A stretch of 49,755 bases of DNA from Streptomyces sp. ISL-87 (lineage in GTDB: Bacteria; Actinomycetota; Actinomycetes; Streptomycetales; Streptomycetaceae): positions 1 through 49,755 of the forward strand of contig NZ_JAGGOY010000069.1 in NCBI RefSeq assembly GCF_018614095.1, given 5' to 3'. Positions 24,053 to 32,723 of this stretch are shown one piece after another. The notes under the pieces are model-generated. The model was not told where the DNA came from. It saw nothing but the letters and a program-made list of their open reading frames with translations, and made no database searches. A program made the translations under genes and the position numbers. Numbering within the stretch: position 1 is the first letter of the stretch; the number at the start of each line of letters is the position of its first letter.

Positions 24053-25273
24053 TCAGCCGGCCAGCCCCGCCAGGACCGATCCGAGGAGTTCCAGCGAGCG
24101 CCGTACGTGCGGCAGCCCCAGCGGGTCGCGCGCGGTGAGTGCGGCCAGCCGTTCCTCCGGGGTGGCGCCGAGCATCGGGCCGGTCGACAAGCGGACGCGC
24201 AGCGCGCCCAGTTCGTCCGCGAAGCGCTGGCCGCCGGGGGTGGGCGCGCCCAGCCGCCGGCCGAGCCAGTCCTCCAGCTCCATCGCGTCGCCCACCCCCT
24301 GCCGGGCCAGCCCTTCACGCAGCGGGGTCAGGTCGGCGTAGACGTGGCGGCCTGCCTGCGGGGGACGGGCGAGCGCGCCGACAGCCAGCAGTTCCCGGTG
24401 GGCGGCGGCGGCCACCACGCCGTGCAGGGTCGCGGCCGCGCGGACGCGCCCCGCCACCGCGTCGGGCTCGTCGAGGGCGTGCGCGGCGGCTCCGGCGACG
24501 GGGCCGGCCACCAGCGCGCCGGTGGCGGTGAGGACGTCGAGGGTGCGCGCCCGCAGCCACGTGCCGTGCGGGGTGCCGGGGAAGCGGACCACGGCCGCGG
24601 GCCAGCCGGCGGGCAGCAGCGCGCCGGACAGGTCGACGAGTACGGCCGTCTGGTCGGGGAGCATTTCGGCGGGGCTCAGAACGAGGGTGTCGTGCGGACG
24701 GTGCACGGTGTCGCGCCAGCTCTCGTCGCTGACCACGAACAGCCCGGCGGTCGCCGCCGCTTCGCAGGCCTCCAGCAGCAGCTCGGGCGGCGGCACCGTC
24801 GCGGTGGGGTCGTCCGCGACCGACAGCAGCAGCACGCGCGGGTCGCCGCCCTCCGCGCGCACCCGGCGTACGGTCTCCAGCAAGGCGTACGGATCCGGTA
24901 CGCCGCCGCACTCGGCGGGCGTCGGCACGTGGTAGGCCCGGCGTCCCAGCAGTCGGACTTGCGGTGTCCACCAGGCGGGACACGGCCGGGGCAGCATCAC
25001 ATCGCCGCCGTAAGCGCCGAGCAGGGCGAGCAGGAGGGCGGGCGCCCCGGGGCCGGCGGCCACGTTCTCCGCTTCGGTGAGGAGCCCGCGCCGCGCCCAG
25101 TGCCGGCACGCGGCCTCCCGTACGGGTTCCCCGCCGCCCGGGGGCTCGGGGGCGGACCGGCTCGCGGCCGCGCCGAGGACGGCGGTGAGTTCGGGCAGCA
25201 CGGGCAGGCCGGGCTCGGGGGCGGGCGGGCCGAAGCGGACCGGCCCGCGCCCCTCCGTCACCGTGCGCTGCAT
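24053..25273 (-). CDS. Aminotransferase class I/II-like protein lacking the PLP lysine
   Basis: A 406-residue fold-type I protein. Family landmarks include AENVAAGPGAPALLLALLGAYGGDVMLPRPCPAWW, SDESWRDTVH (usually DExY) and RVRLSTGPML with the substrate carboxylate Arg. Where the Schiff-base lysine normally sits (SLSKAxxxxGxRxG), this protein reads VDLSGALLPAGWPAAV, giving Gly in place of Lys (GGC on the coding strand near 24620). It therefore should not form the internal aldimine and may be a pseudo-enzyme or have a non-transaminase role. ATG 25273 follows GGTGGAGGGG; the frame is open upstream to 25324. Confidence 0.82.
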   Translation of the reverse strand: MQRTVTEGRGPVRFGPPAPEPGLPVLPELTAVLGAAASRSAPEPPGGGEPVREAACRHWARRGLLTEAENVAAGPGAPALLLALLGAYGGDVMLPRPCPAWWTPQVRLLGRRAYHVPTPAECGGVPDPYALLETVRRVRAEGGDPRVLLLSVADDPTATVPPPELLLEACEAAATAGLFVVSDESWRDTVHRPHDTLVLSPAEMLPDQTAVLVDLSGALLPAGWPAAVVRFPGTPHGTWLRARTLDVLTATGALVAGPVAGAAAHALDEPDAVAGRVRAAATLHGVVAAAAHRELLAVGALARPPQAGRHVYADLTPLREGLARQGVGDAMELEDWLGRRLGAPTPGGQRFADELGALRVRLSTGPMLGATPEERLAALTARDPLGLPHVRRSLELLGSVLAGLAG

Positions 25274-25307
25274 CCCCTCCACCGTTCTCCTGCCCTTCCG
25301 CATTCCG

Positions 25308-25361
25308 CACGCGTCACGTGTCACGCGTCACGCGTCTAGTCACTCGTAACGCGTCACGCGG
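25308..25361. repeat. 7-bp tandem repeat (CACGCGT) upstream of the aminotransferase-like gene
   Basis: CACGCGT, CACGTGT, CACGCGT, CACGCGT, a CTAGT interruption, then CACTCGT, AACGCGT and CACGCGG. The array lies about 35 bp before the start of the minus-strand gene. The ACGCGT core is palindromic, so the array could be an operator cluster or simple slippage. Confidence 0.8.
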
Positions 25362-25423
25362 CGCTCCGACAATCCTGCCGCCCTTTATACGATTTTTTGC
25401 GGCTGAATGCCCGTTATCAGGCC

Positions 25424-25996
25424 TCAGCCCTTCCTGCCCAGCAGCCCCAGCAGCCGTGTCTGGGCGTTCGCACCCGCCGGCACTTCCACCGGCGCGGCGT
25501 ACATCCCGCCGGCCGCGAGCCCGTCCGCGTACGGCATGACCTCCTTGATGGAGAACTCCACCAGCCCGTCGGGCAGCCGGTCGTCGGCGTCGATGGCCCG
25601 CGACAGGTCCCAGCTGTGGACGACGCAGTCGGCGGTCAGCTCCGAGCAGTACGCCGATCCGAGCGCGGGCCCGTACGAGAGCCGGACGGTCCGTTCCAGC
25701 GCCCCGGGCGCGGCGAACGCGGCGTGCGCGGCGTTCGCGGCCCGGTCCCAGGCGGCGACCGGATCCGTGCCGAGCACGTCGCCGGAGAACGCGTCGCCGA
25801 TCTCCTCGACGGTGCGGCCCTCGGACACCAGCGGTGGGATCCAGAGCTGCTCGGAGGTGACGTGGTTGACCAGATCCCGCACGTTCCAATCCGTGCACGG
25901 GGTCGGCGCATCCCACTGCGTGTCCCCGATGACGCGCACGCGTTCGCCGAAGAGCCGCAGCGCCGCGGCGTGCTGTTCGAGCAGCGTGTCCGGCAT
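25424..25996 (-). CDS. TIGR03086-type metal-binding protein (mycothiol-dependent MDMPI/DinB-like)
   Basis: A 190-residue four-helix protein. It reads MPDTLLEQHAAALRLFGERV...PTPCTDWNVRDLVNHVTSEQLW, the typical start of the maleylpyruvate isomerase N-terminal (MDMPI_N) domain, with ADCVVHSWDLSRAI supplying later metal ligands. Family members are often mycothiol-dependent, as fits an actinomycete. ATG 25996 follows AGGACGGTGAGA. A 248-bp divergent region separates it from the next methyltransferase. The reaction is unknown. Confidence 0.85.
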   Translation of the reverse strand: MPDTLLEQHAAALRLFGERVRVIGDTQWDAPTPCTDWNVRDLVNHVTSEQLWIPPLVSEGRTVEEIGDAFSGDVLGTDPVAAWDRAANAAHAAFAAPGALERTVRLSYGPALGSAYCSELTADCVVHSWDLSRAIDADDRLPDGLVEFSIKEVMPYADGLAAGGMYAAPVEVPAGANAQTRLLGLLGRKG

Positions 25997-26244
25997 GGGT
26001 CTCACCGTCCTCTGCCAGGGGGTTGGTGCGGGTGGTCGTGCGGGGGTCATGGAGGGGGCATGGGCGTGGTTTCCCCTGGGGCCCACTGTCCTCGCAGTTG
26101 CTTTGGCCTGCCACCGGCCCGGGCAATTCCCTTGCACCACAAGGCTTGTGTCCACATTTCAAAACGCATATCTCAGATCGCGGGCTGATCCACTACCGTG
26201 ATCAACATGCTTCGGCACCGCTTTCGACGAGAAGGAGTCACGCC

Positions 26245-27072
26245 GTGAACGCCATGGACCCCAGTCACGAGACGGCCGTCTACACCCACGGCCACCACGA
26301 GTCGGTACTGCGCTCGCACCGCTGGCGTACCGCCGAGAACTCGGCCGCGTACCTGATCGGCGAACTGCGCCCGGGCATGTCGGTGCTGGACGTGGGCTGC
26401 GGCCCGGGCACGATCACGGCGGACCTGGCGAAGCTGGTGGCTCCGGGTGGCCGGGTCACCGCGGTCGACGCGTCGCGGGATGTTGTCGAACAGGCCCGCG
26501 CCCACGCGGCGGAGCGCGGCCTGACCGAGGTGGAGTTCGCCACGGCGGACGTCCACGCTCTGGACTTCCCGGACGACTCCTTCGACGTGGTCCACGCCCA
26601 CCAGGTGCTCCAGCACGTCGGTGACCCGGTGCAGGCGCTGCGCGAGATGCGGCGGGTGTGCAGGCCCGGCGGGATCGTGGCCGCGCGCGACGCGGACTAC
26701 GCGGCGATGACCTGGTTCCCGGCGGCGCCGGGGCTGGACGAGTGGCTGGACCTGTACCGGCGGGTGGCGCGGGCCAACGGGGGTGAGCCGGATGCGGGGC
26801 GCCGCCTGCGGTCCTGGGCGCAGGCGGCGGGCTACACGGAAATCCGGTGCTCGGCGACGGCCTGGTGTTACGCCACCCCGGAGGAGATCGCGTGGTGGTC
26901 CGCGCTGTGGGCGGACCGGACGACGGCCTCCGGGTACGCCGCGATCGCCGTCGAGGGCGGTCACACCACTGCGTCGGAGCTGGAGGGCATCGCCGAGTCC
27001 TGGCGCGGCTGGGGTACCCGGCGCGACGCCTGGTTCTCGGTCCTGAACGGCGAAATCCTGTGCCGGGTGTGA
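26245..27072 (+). CDS. SAM-dependent methyltransferase (UbiE/Methyltransf_11 type)
   Basis: A 275-residue class I methyltransferase. Motif I is SVLDVGCGPGTITADLA, followed by VTAVDASRDVVEQARAHA, FATADVHALDFPDDSFDVVHAHQVLQHV and MRRVCRPGGIVAARDADY. The Trp/Tyr-rich C-terminal half (WCYATPEEIAWWSALWADR) is seen in actinobacterial members of unknown target. GTG 26245 is chosen because GAAGGAG sits 7 nt upstream; ATG 26254 is the alternative. Confidence 0.9.
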   Translation: MNAMDPSHETAVYTHGHHESVLRSHRWRTAENSAAYLIGELRPGMSVLDVGCGPGTITADLAKLVAPGGRVTAVDASRDVVEQARAHAAERGLTEVEFATADVHALDFPDDSFDVVHAHQVLQHVGDPVQALREMRRVCRPGGIVAARDADYAAMTWFPAAPGLDEWLDLYRRVARANGGEPDAGRRLRSWAQAAGYTEIRCSATAWCYATPEEIAWWSALWADRTTASGYAAIAVEGGHTTASELEGIAESWRGWGTRRDAWFSVLNGEILCRV

Positions 27073-27106
27073 GCGCCGCCGGGCGCCGTCTGCCCGGGGC
27101 GCAATC

Positions 27107-27172
27107 CAGCCCCGCCGGCGTATGAGGCGCGGAGGTCCGGGGTTCCGGGGGCCCGGGGGCCCGGGCCCCCGG
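27107..27172. terminator. Dispersed repeat plus strong palindromic terminator
   Basis: CAGCCCCGCCGGCGTATGAGGCG (27107-27129), related to the repeats at 22267-22508, is followed by the perfect 20-bp palindrome centred on GGGCCCGGGCCC (27153-27172). It lies between the convergent methyltransferase and DUF5107 genes. Confidence 0.65.
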
Positions 27173-27212
27173 CAACGGTGCCGCGCCGGGCCGGAGCGGG
27201 TCGCAGCGGTGG

Positions 27213-29180
27213 CTAGCCGGGCGGCCGCATGCGGAAGTTGTACGTCGCCGGGAGCGGCCGGTCGGTGAGCTGTGACCAGACCTCGGACAGGATCTCCTCG
27301 CCCTCCCGGAGGTCGGGGAGGTCGAGGCCCTCCTCGAACACCCGCCGGGCCGCGCCCACATGCCCCTCCGCCGCCAGCAGCCGCGCGGCGAGCAGGCGGA
27401 ACCGGCCCTGCTCCCGCAGGGCGGGCCGGAGCCGCTCCCACACCGCCCGGGCTTCCGCCGGCCGGCCGGCCTCCAGCAGGGCCGACATCGCCTCGCGGCC
27501 GAGCGCGGACTCGGCAGCCGTCCAGGTGTCGCCCCCACGGCTCTCCTCGGCCAGGTCCGCGAAGGCCCCCGCATACCCGTCGGCCGCCCGCGCCGGGTCC
27601 CCCGCCAGCGCGTCCGCCATCGCCAGGCACCGCAGCAGCGGCCACCGCGAGGGCGCCAGGGGCAGCCCGCGCTCCCAGCTGCGTACCGCCTGGGCGACAT
27701 CCCCGGCATGCCACTGGGCCACGCCCAGGTGGTACTCCGTCAGCGGATCCGCCGGGGCCGTCTCCAGCATGTCCCGCCAGTGCGCGGCGACCAGGCTCGG
27801 GCCCGGCGGGACCACCCGCCTCGGTGCGGGGAAGACGCCCGTGCGCCACAGCTCCAGCCACGGGGCCTGCTCCTCGCCCAGCCGTTCCTCCTCGAACGGT
27901 GTGCCGGGCAGCTTGTACCGCCCGCACAGCACCTCCAGCGCACCCCACCCCGAGCCGGCCGCCAGCCGCTCCCCCGGCTCGGTGTCGGCGCAGCCGCGCC
28001 ACGCCTTGTACGCGGCCTCCACCCGCTCCGGGGGAAGGGCCGCCGACAGGGCCTGCTCGGCGCAGGCGCGGGCGGCCGCCCAGTCGCTCCCGTGCACCTG
28101 CGGGGGATCCGCCGACAGCGGCCCGTACGCCTCCAGCCAGCTGAACTCCGCCCCGCCCTCCAGCCGTACGTGCTCCAGCTGGGTACGGGCCAGCCCGGCC
28201 TGGATCTCCGCGTAGCCGCCCCTCCCCGGCTCGGTCAGCCACTCCTGCCAGCGCCGGCCGCCCTCACCCGAGCCCCACACGAAGAGCTTGCGACCGCGCA
28301 GCCGGGCCGTCGAGGTCTGCACCAGTCCCCGGCCCTCCGCGTCCAGCGAGGCGATCCAGGGCCGGGCCCCGTCCCGGAGCTCGTAGAAGAAGTCGGCCGG
28401 GTACTCGTTGCGCAGCGGGTACGTGCGGTCCGCGCCGTCCCACTCCGGTACGGGGATGCGCCGCAGGGAGCGCTCGTAGCCGAAGTGCCAGGCCTCGTCC
28501 GCCGGGGCGAGCACCCGGGTGCCCGCCTCCTCCGGGACGGCGATGTTGGACCACCAGTACACGGGCGCGGGCCGCTCGTGCGGGTTGCGCACGCGGACGC
28601 CGACGTAGAGGAACTCCGAGTCCTCCGGCAGCCACAGGTCGACCTGGAACGGCAGGTCGCGCAGCCGCTCCCATTCCCAGAGCCGCACCATCACGCCCCC
28701 GTCGGGCGCCGGGACGAGCGCGGCGTGCAGCGGGGCGCAGGACAGAGTGGTGTGCCCGGTGGCACCGATGTTCCATTCGATGCCGCCGGAGAACCAGGCC
28801 CCGTGGAGGGCGAAGTTGGCGGGCTGGAACACCGGGTTGCGGTACAGCAGTTCGCGCCCGGTCGGGATGTGCACGAGCGAGTGGACACGTCCGCCCAGCC
28901 CGGGCAGCACGGTGACCCGCAGGTGTGCGTTCTCGATGACGATCGACTCGAAGTCCCGCTCATCCCGCTGCCGTTGGTAGCCGTCCTGGACGCGGACGGG
29001 CAGCAGTGAGCGCAGCGGCTCGTACCCGATCTGCCGCGCCATGTCGCGCGGCAGCCCTTCGCGCGCGCGCTCGTCCAAAGCGTGCACCCCGTCGGGCGCG
29101 CGCAGGGCGGGCAGCGGGTTCTCGGGGCCCAACGGGGCTGCGGGAAGGGTCAGTACGGCGCGGCGGACGGTGGTGGCCAT
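27213..29180 (-). CDS. DUF5107-domain protein with TPR repeats
   Basis: A 655-residue protein. The first part (about residues 60-350) is a beta-sandwich of the DUF5107/aldose-epimerase-like kind: VIENAHLRVTVLPGLGGRVHSLVHIPTGRELLYRNP and HGAWFSGGIEWNIGATGHT. The second part (about 460-650) is alpha-helical with tetratricopeptide-like repeats (ADPLTEYHLGVAQWHAGDVAQAVRSWERGLPLAPS). Such proteins are usually considered carbohydrate-related, but no activity is established to my knowledge. ATG 29180 is preferred over GTG 29195; neither has a clear ribosome site. It appears to stand alone. Confidence 0.88.
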   Translation of the reverse strand: MATTVRRAVLTLPAAPLGPENPLPALRAPDGVHALDERAREGLPRDMARQIGYEPLRSLLPVRVQDGYQRQRDERDFESIVIENAHLRVTVLPGLGGRVHSLVHIPTGRELLYRNPVFQPANFALHGAWFSGGIEWNIGATGHTTLSCAPLHAALVPAPDGGVMVRLWEWERLRDLPFQVDLWLPEDSEFLYVGVRVRNPHERPAPVYWWSNIAVPEEAGTRVLAPADEAWHFGYERSLRRIPVPEWDGADRTYPLRNEYPADFFYELRDGARPWIASLDAEGRGLVQTSTARLRGRKLFVWGSGEGGRRWQEWLTEPGRGGYAEIQAGLARTQLEHVRLEGGAEFSWLEAYGPLSADPPQVHGSDWAAARACAEQALSAALPPERVEAAYKAWRGCADTEPGERLAAGSGWGALEVLCGRYKLPGTPFEEERLGEEQAPWLELWRTGVFPAPRRVVPPGPSLVAAHWRDMLETAPADPLTEYHLGVAQWHAGDVAQAVRSWERGLPLAPSRWPLLRCLAMADALAGDPARAADGYAGAFADLAEESRGGDTWTAAESALGREAMSALLEAGRPAEARAVWERLRPALREQGRFRLLAARLLAAEGHVGAARRVFEEGLDLPDLREGEEILSEVWSQLTDRPLPATYNFRMRPPG

Positions 29181-29280
29181 AAAGGAATGGAACACGCCAC
29201 ACCGGCCGGTGCACAGGGGTTCCGCGGATCACCACCGGTCAGGATTACGCAAAGCCCTCGGTCATCTCGGCGGTGACGGC

Positions 29281-29805
29281 TCAGCGCTCGTGGTCCCGCC
29301 AGGCCCCGTCGACGTAGAGGAAGTCCGGGGAGAGCCCCTCCAGCCGGAAGCCCCGGCCGCGGACGAGCGCGATCGAGGCCTTGTTGCCGGGCTGGATGTT
29401 GGCCTCCAGCCGGTGCAGCCCGAGGCCCCGCCCCGACGGTGCGAAGGCGTACGCGACCACCAGGCCGAGCGCCTCGCGGAACAGTCCGCGCCCCGCCGCG
29501 TGCGCGAAGGCCCCGTACCCGAGGGCGCCGCACTGGAAGGCCCCGTGCACGATGTTGTTGACGTTGACGAAGCCGGCGATGGCCCCGGTGGCGAGCTCGC
29601 AGACGAGGAAACCGGCCTGGCCGTCGCCATCGATCAGCCGGGTCGCGTACGGCTCGTACTCCTCGACGGTGGCGGGCGGGAACAGCCACGGCCGGTGCAG
29701 GTCACGGCTCTCGCGCACGCGGGCGGCGAACTCGGGGCCGTCGGCGAGCCGGAAGGAGCGGATCCCCACCCGTTCGCCCTCCATGAGGTACGTGAAATAT
29801 GACAT
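29281..29805 (-). CDS. GNAT-family N-acetyltransferase (RimJ/RimL-like)
   Basis: A 174-residue acetyl-CoA-dependent acyltransferase. It shows VGIRSFRLADGPEFAARVRESRDLHRPW, GALGYGAFAHAAGRGLFREAL (the acetyl-CoA loop, with a degenerate R/QxxGxG/A) and HRLEANIQPGNKASIALVRGRGF, the hallmark of ribosomal-protein-alanine acetyltransferase-like members. ATG 29805 probably has a leaderless transcript (TAGCCT box 6 nt upstream). It is divergent from a hypothetical gene only 34 bp away. Confidence 0.92.
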   Translation of the reverse strand: MSYFTYLMEGERVGIRSFRLADGPEFAARVRESRDLHRPWLFPPATVEEYEPYATRLIDGDGQAGFLVCELATGAIAGFVNVNNIVHGAFQCGALGYGAFAHAAGRGLFREALGLVVAYAFAPSGRGLGLHRLEANIQPGNKASIALVRGRGFRLEGLSPDFLYVDGAWRDHER

Positions 29806-29811
29806 CGGCCC

Positions 29812-29836
29812 AGGCTATGGCGTATGGCAGGATCCC
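29812..29836. promoter_or_regulatory. Compact divergent leaderless promoter pair
   Basis: Only 34 bp separate two divergent start codons. On the minus strand TAGCCT (29817-29812) is 6 nt from ATG 29805. On the plus strand CAGGAT lies 6 nt before GTG 29840. Both spacings fit leaderless transcription, which leaves no room for untranslated leaders. Confidence 0.4.
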
Positions 29837-29839
29837 GTT

Positions 29840-30562
29840 GTGATCATCACCCCGAACACCGAAGAACTCCTGCTCTCGGCGGCACACAACAACGCCGAGT
29901 GGTGCGCCGCGGTCTCCCGGGGCGGCGAATTCGCCGTGAGCGCGTGGACCAGCGCGCGGCGCACCCCGCCGTACTACCCGGATGCCGTGACCCTGACCAG
30001 GGACACCCCGGAGCTGGTCCTGCTCGCCAGGATCGACACGGACACCCCCGGCTGCTCGGTCAAGGACAGCTTCGCCGCGCTGGACCTGGCCCCCGCGGGC
30101 TTCAAGGTCCTGTTCGAGGCCCAGTGGATCCACCGCCCGGCCGGCGCCCCCGCGGCCGGGTCCGCGCTCGGCTGGGCCCGCGTCGGCACCCCCGAGGAGC
30201 TGGACGCCTGGGAGGCCGCCTGGGACGGCGAGGAGAGCACCGGCCTGTTCCACCCGGCCCTGCTGACGGAGCACGCCGAGAACACGGCCTTCCTGGCCGG
30301 GCGGTCCGCCGACGGGCGGATCGTCGCCGGGGCCGTGGCGAACGTCAGCGAGGGCCCGCGTCGCGTCGTGGGCCTGTCCAACGTGTTCACCGCGGACGGC
30401 ACCCCGCAGGACGAGGCCTGGAGCGGCGCCCTCACCGCGGTCGCGGACCTCTGGCCCGGCCTGCCCGTCGTCGGCTACGAGTCCGGCGACGACCTCGACA
30501 CCGCCGTCCGCCACGGCTTCGCCCCGCTCGGCCCGCTGCGGGTCTGGCTGCACACCGCCTGA
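29840..30562 (+). CDS. Hypothetical protein, possible acetyltransferase-like C-terminus
   Basis: A 240-residue soluble protein starting VIITPNTEELLLSAAHNNAEWCAAVSRGGEF. The second half (LLTEHAENTAFLAGRSADGRIVAGAVANVSEGPRRVVGLSNVF) resembles the central strands of a GNAT fold without an obvious acetyl-CoA loop, so I leave it unnamed. The start GTG 29840 is chosen for its leaderless -10 spacing and the lack of coding character before it. It is divergent from a true GNAT gene and may be functionally related. Confidence 0.75.
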   Translation: MIITPNTEELLLSAAHNNAEWCAAVSRGGEFAVSAWTSARRTPPYYPDAVTLTRDTPELVLLARIDTDTPGCSVKDSFAALDLAPAGFKVLFEAQWIHRPAGAPAAGSALGWARVGTPEELDAWEAAWDGEESTGLFHPALLTEHAENTAFLAGRSADGRIVAGAVANVSEGPRRVVGLSNVFTADGTPQDEAWSGALTAVADLWPGLPVVGYESGDDLDTAVRHGFAPLGPLRVWLHTA

Positions 30563-30617
30563 TCCTGTCCGGGTCCGGTACTCCACCCTGGCGCGCACCC
30601 GCTGAGCGGGACGCCCG

Positions 30618-32723
30618 TCAGGGCTCCAGCGGCAGCCGGGGGACGTCCGGCCGCTCGAACCCGAACACCTGGGCGTACAGCGACAGTTCCGCCTCCAGCG
30701 CCCGGATCATGGTGTCCGCGCGGCGGAAGCCGTGGCCCTCGCCTTCGAAGGTGAGGTACGCGTGCGGCACCCGGCGGCCCCGCATGGCGGCCAGGAATCG
30801 CTCGGCCTGGGCCGGCGGGCAGACCTGGTCGTCGAGGCCCTGGAGCAGTACGAAGGGTGCGGTGATCCGGTCCGCGCGGGCCACCGGCGAGCGCTCGCGG
30901 CACCGGACGGCCAGGGTCTGCGGCGGCCCGGCCAGGCCGTCGACGTAGCGGGACTCCAGGTCGTGGGTCTCCTCGGCGAAGCCCAGCAGGTCCAGTACCG
31001 GGTAGCTGATCGCCGCGCAGGCGTACAGGTCGGTGGCGGCCAGCGAGGCCGCCGCCGTCCAGCCGCCCGCGCTGCCGCCCCGGATGGCGAGGCGCTCCGG
31101 GTCGGCGGTGCCCTCGGCGGCCAGCGCCCGGGCCACCGCCGCACAGTCCTCCACGTCCACGACGCCCCACTGCTCGCGCAGCCGCTCCCGGTAGGCGCGC
31201 CCGTAGCCGGTGGAGCCGCCGTAGTTCACCTCGACCACGCCGATGCCCCGCGAGGTGAAGTACGCGATGTGCAGGTCCAGTACGGGCGGCACGTGGTCGG
31301 TGGGGCCGCCGTGCGCCCACACCACGTACGGGGGCAGCTCGTCGGCCGGGGCCCGGCGGGCGGGGTGGTGCGGCGGGTAGACGTGGGCGTGGATCTCCCG
31401 GCCGGCCTGGTCGAGGAAGGTCCGGGTCTGAGGCTCCGGGTAGTAAGAAGGCACCGCGTAAGAAGGCACCGGGTAGGACGGAACCGGGTAGGACGGCACC
31501 GCGTAGGACGGCCTGGCGGACGACGGAAGTGCGGACGACGGGTCCGCGTACGCCGGGTCCGCGTACGCCGGGCCCATCCGGTCCGCGCTCTTGGCCCCCA
31601 CCACGCGGGCGTGCCCGGTCGCGGTGTCGAGTTCCACCACCTCGTACGCGCTGCGCGGGCTCGCCGCGACGCCGTACACCCGGGTTCCGCTAACGGCCAC
31701 CGTCGGCTGCCAGGCGGTCCACGGCCCGGCCCCGTCCACGAGGTCGCCGCTCTCGGGGTCGAGTACGCCGAGCACCGACGAGCCCTGGCCGTGCAGGACC
31801 GCGATGAGCCCTTCCGCAAGCGCGGCGATCCAGCGCAGCCCCGGCTTCCACAGTGGGCCGCCGAACTCCTCCTCGCGGGGGCACAGGTTGACGGCCTTGC
31901 CGCTCGCCGGGTCCACCCGGTACGGGTTCCACCAGCCGCCCCGGTCGCTCACCGCCAGGAGGGTTCCGTCGGCCGCCCACTCCACCTGGGCCACGGCCTC
32001 GTCCGGTCCGCCGAGTACGGTACGGGCCGCGCCGAGCGTCCCGTCCGGGGTGATCTCCGCCAGCTTCAGCTCCGTGCCGTCCCAGGGCATCCGGGGGTGG
32101 TCCCACACCAGCCAGGCCGCGCGCCGCCCGTCCGGGGACAGCCGGGGGCCGGTGGCGAACCGGTGCCGGTCGTCCGTCAACTCCCTTACGCTGGAGCGCG
32201 CTTCGGCGGCGGACCCGTCCAGCGGCACGGCGGCCGGCACCCTGCGTACGTCGGTGGGCGTCGGCCCGGTGAACTCCTCCAGCACGCACCAGACTTCACC
32301 GCCGCGCAGCACCGGGTCGACCCAGCGCAGCCCGCCGCCGACGGCGGAGACCGGGGTGAGCGGCCTCGGCGCGGGGCTGCCGGGCGCGTCGGGCTCGTAG
32401 GCGTAGAGGCGCTGGTCGGCGAAGTGTACGAAGACCACCAGCGGGCCCCCTTCGGCCCGTTCGGTGCCGGCCCAGGGCATGCCCCCGTACTCGGTGAACC
32501 GGCTGCGCACATCCCACGGCGCGGGCAGCACCGAGCCCTGCGGGCCGCCGTCGGCGGGCCGGCGAACCAGGGTGCGGCGGCCGCCCTCCGCCGGGCGGGG
32601 CTCGGTCCACCACACCTCGGGGCCGACGGTGCCCACGTACTCGGGGCGCCCGTCGAGCGAGGCGGCGAGAGCGGCGTCGATGGGCGAGGGCCAGCTGCCG
32701 TAGGGCCCAGCCGGCACGGCCAT
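30618..32723 (-). CDS. S9-family prolyl oligopeptidase
   Basis: A 701-residue serine peptidase without a signal sequence. Residues about 1-430 form the beta-propeller and 440-700 the alpha/beta-hydrolase domain. The catalytic triad is visible as S551 in RGGSAGGW, an Asp near 632 in GLDDQV, and H664 in EGEGHGF. A run of nine degenerate pentapeptides (GPAYA, DPSSA, VPSYP types) from a 15-bp repeat sits between the two domains. Its ATG overlaps the stop of the M20 peptidase gene by one base (TGATG), so it is the third gene of a peptidase operon. It should cleave short proline-containing peptides. Confidence 0.93.
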   Translation of the reverse strand: MAVPAGPYGSWPSPIDAALAASLDGRPEYVGTVGPEVWWTEPRPAEGGRRTLVRRPADGGPQGSVLPAPWDVRSRFTEYGGMPWAGTERAEGGPLVVFVHFADQRLYAYEPDAPGSPAPRPLTPVSAVGGGLRWVDPVLRGGEVWCVLEEFTGPTPTDVRRVPAAVPLDGSAAEARSSVRELTDDRHRFATGPRLSPDGRRAAWLVWDHPRMPWDGTELKLAEITPDGTLGAARTVLGGPDEAVAQVEWAADGTLLAVSDRGGWWNPYRVDPASGKAVNLCPREEEFGGPLWKPGLRWIAALAEGLIAVLHGQGSSVLGVLDPESGDLVDGAGPWTAWQPTVAVSGTRVYGVAASPRSAYEVVELDTATGHARVVGAKSADRMGPAYADPAYADPSSALPSSARPSYAVPSYPVPSYPVPSYAVPSYYPEPQTRTFLDQAGREIHAHVYPPHHPARRAPADELPPYVVWAHGGPTDHVPPVLDLHIAYFTSRGIGVVEVNYGGSTGYGRAYRERLREQWGVVDVEDCAAVARALAAEGTADPERLAIRGGSAGGWTAAASLAATDLYACAAISYPVLDLLGFAEETHDLESRYVDGLAGPPQTLAVRCRERSPVARADRITAPFVLLQGLDDQVCPPAQAERFLAAMRGRRVPHAYLTFEGEGHGFRRADTMIRALEAELSLYAQVFGFERPDVPRLPLEP
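31441..31575. repeat. 15-bp degenerate tandem repeat, nine copies, in the S9 peptidase gene
   Basis: Units such as GCGTAAGAAGGCACC, GGGTAGGACGGCACC and GCGTACGCCGGGTCC succeed each other every 15 bp. They encode x-P-[AS]-[YS]-[AP] pentapeptides in the linker between propeller and hydrolase domains. Copies are diverged but in phase. Confidence 0.88.

Noticed and set aside
26207..26244. ATG 26207 as the start of the methyltransferase
   Set aside because: It is out of frame with the methyltransferase; GTG 26245 has a clear GAAGGAG site and the correct frame.
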